Shown piece by piece: positions 5,305-5,990 of a stretch of 5,990 nt of DNA. Made by a program: the position numbers and the translations under genes. Origin of the DNA: Candidatus Avelusimicrobium alvi. Its GTDB lineage: Bacteria > Elusimicrobiota > Elusimicrobia > Elusimicrobiales > Elusimicrobiaceae. The notes beneath the pieces were generated by a model. It was not told the DNA's origin. It saw only the letters and a program-made list of their open reading frames with translations, and searched no databases. Where the stretch lies: contig DCTQ01000083.1 in assembly GCA_002329395.1 (NCBI GenBank), positions 11,779 through 17,768 on the forward strand, read 5' to 3'. Within the stretch, counting starts at the first letter, position 1. The number at the start of each line of letters is the position of its first letter.

Positions 5305-5990
5305 ATGAAAGTATTGCTGTTAGCCGGAGGATTGGGCACGCGGCTGGGGGAAGAAACTTCCATCCGTCCGAAACCGATGGTGGAAATCGGAGGGTATCCG
5401 ATTATCTGGCATATTATGAAGCTTTATACGCACTACGGACTGACGGATTTTATTATCCTGTGCGGATACAAAAGCGAAGTCATCAAAGAATACTTCCTTA
5501 ATTACTACACCAATAATTCCGACGTAACCATCAATTTCACCAGCAACGAAATAGACATCCACCGCAACCGCTGCGAGCCCTGGAAAGTAACCCTGCTCTA
5601 CACGGGGCGCAACGCCATGACGGGCAGCCGCATTAAGCAGGCCCGGCACTACGTGGGGGACGAACCCTTCCTGCTGACGTACGGAGACGGGGTGGGGGAC
5701 GTGAATATAAAAAAACTGCTGGAGCACCACAAAAAATCGGGCAAAACGGTTACGCTGACGGCGGTGCAGCCTTCGGGGCGTTTTGGCGCGCTTAACATTC
5801 AGGCGGACGATTCCATTTCGCACTTTCAGGAAAAGCCGGTGGGGGACGGGTCGTGGGTCAACGGCGGTTTTTTCGTGTGTGAGCCGGAAGCGTTTGAGTA
5901 TATTCCGGACGGAGAGAACGCCGTATGGGAAAAAGAGCCTTTAATGAAGCTGGCGGAAGCGGGGAAGTTAAACGCCTATAAACACGCGGG
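5305..5990 (+). CDS. rfbF: Glucose-1-phosphate cytidylyltransferase (C-terminus beyond window)
   Basis: Catalyses CTP + alpha-D-glucose 1-phosphate to CDP-glucose + pyrophosphate, the first step toward CDP-linked 3,6-dideoxyhexoses and related sugars of O-antigen or other surface glycans. The frame runs from ATG 5305 to the right edge, 228 residues; the family is about 257, so only the tail is missing. The nucleotidyltransferase signature is LAGGLGTRLGEETSIRPKPM (6-25), with Lys23 of the PKP motif expected to contact the substrate. YGDGVGD (126-132) is the metal-binding region. GRFG (158-161), QEKP (175-178) and WVNGGFFV (184-191) follow, as in RfbF enzymes. The ETSIRPKPMVEIG and WKVTLLYTG (93-101) stretches separate it from RmlA and GalU. 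AAGGAG lies 6 bases before the start. It probably opens an operon with CDP-glucose 4,6-dehydratase and later genes to the right, which cannot be seen here. The long structured leader suggests post-initiation control. Confidence 0.95.
   Translation, partial: MKVLLLAGGLGTRLGEETSIRPKPMVEIGGYPIIWHIMKLYTHYGLTDFIILCGYKSEVIKEYFLNYYTNNSDVTINFTSNEIDIHRNRCEPWKVTLLYTGRNAMTGSRIKQARHYVGDEPFLLTYGDGVGDVNIKKLLEHHKKSGKTVTLTAVQPSGRFGALNIQADDSISHFQEKPVGDGSWVNGGFFVCEPEAFEYIPDGENAVWEKEPLMKLAEAGKLNAYKHA

Noticed and set aside
5320..5823. Minus-strand open frame of 167 codons within rfbF
   Set aside because: It is the antisense shadow of the well-conserved cytidylyltransferase frame and has no ribosome binding site or motif support.

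Overview
The window looks like an ordinary bacterial chromosome segment. Coding DNA is fairly GC-rich, while promoters and leaders are AT-rich. Start codons follow clear AGGAG-type ribosome binding sites, and there is no transposase, integrase or CRISPR array. The gene set (an NhaC-type sodium/proton antiporter, an iron-dependent alcohol dehydrogenase, CDP-glucose synthesis) suits a fermentative bacterium that makes surface polysaccharide, perhaps Gram-negative. The phylum cannot be fixed from this sequence. A gut anaerobe such as a member of the Elusimicrobiota is only a guess.

Layout. Bases 1-1046 (minus) hold the first 348 codons of an NhaC-family antiporter, cut by the left edge. Bases 1047-1206 hold its probable -10 box, a leader with a terminator-like hairpin, and a second terminator-like hairpin that faces the other way. 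Bases 1207-2391 (minus) encode an iron-containing alcohol dehydrogenase with all metal ligands present. Bases 2392-2479 are a divergent promoter region. Bases 2480-4581 (plus) form a tight two-gene unit: an unrecognised four-helix membrane protein whose stop codon overlaps the start of cinA (TAATG). A strong hairpin at 4600-4638 has A/T tracts on both sides and ends both cinA and the convergent thioredoxin-like gene (4650-4973, minus). Bases 4974-5304 contain no large gene. They hold the thioredoxin promoter, then a forward promoter, then a leader of about 190 nt rich in inverted repeats. Bases 5305-5990 (plus) are the first 228 codons of glucose-1-phosphate cytidylyltransferase (rfbF), cut by the right edge and probably the first gene of a CDP-sugar operon.

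The protein genes mostly belong to known families. The most interesting part is the rfbF leader. A 14-bp stem closes a 31-nt loop that carries CCTCCGC. This is an exact complement of GCGGAGG, 14 nt before the rfbF start codon. Together they could form a pseudoknot that controls ribosome access or transcription. A 39-codon reading frame also crosses this leader and stops inside the rfbF ribosome binding site. Smaller points of interest are a possible attenuator before the antiporter, a cytosolic thioredoxin with a DsbA-type CPHC active site that lacks the usual buried Asp and Lys, and the unknown membrane protein coupled to cinA.
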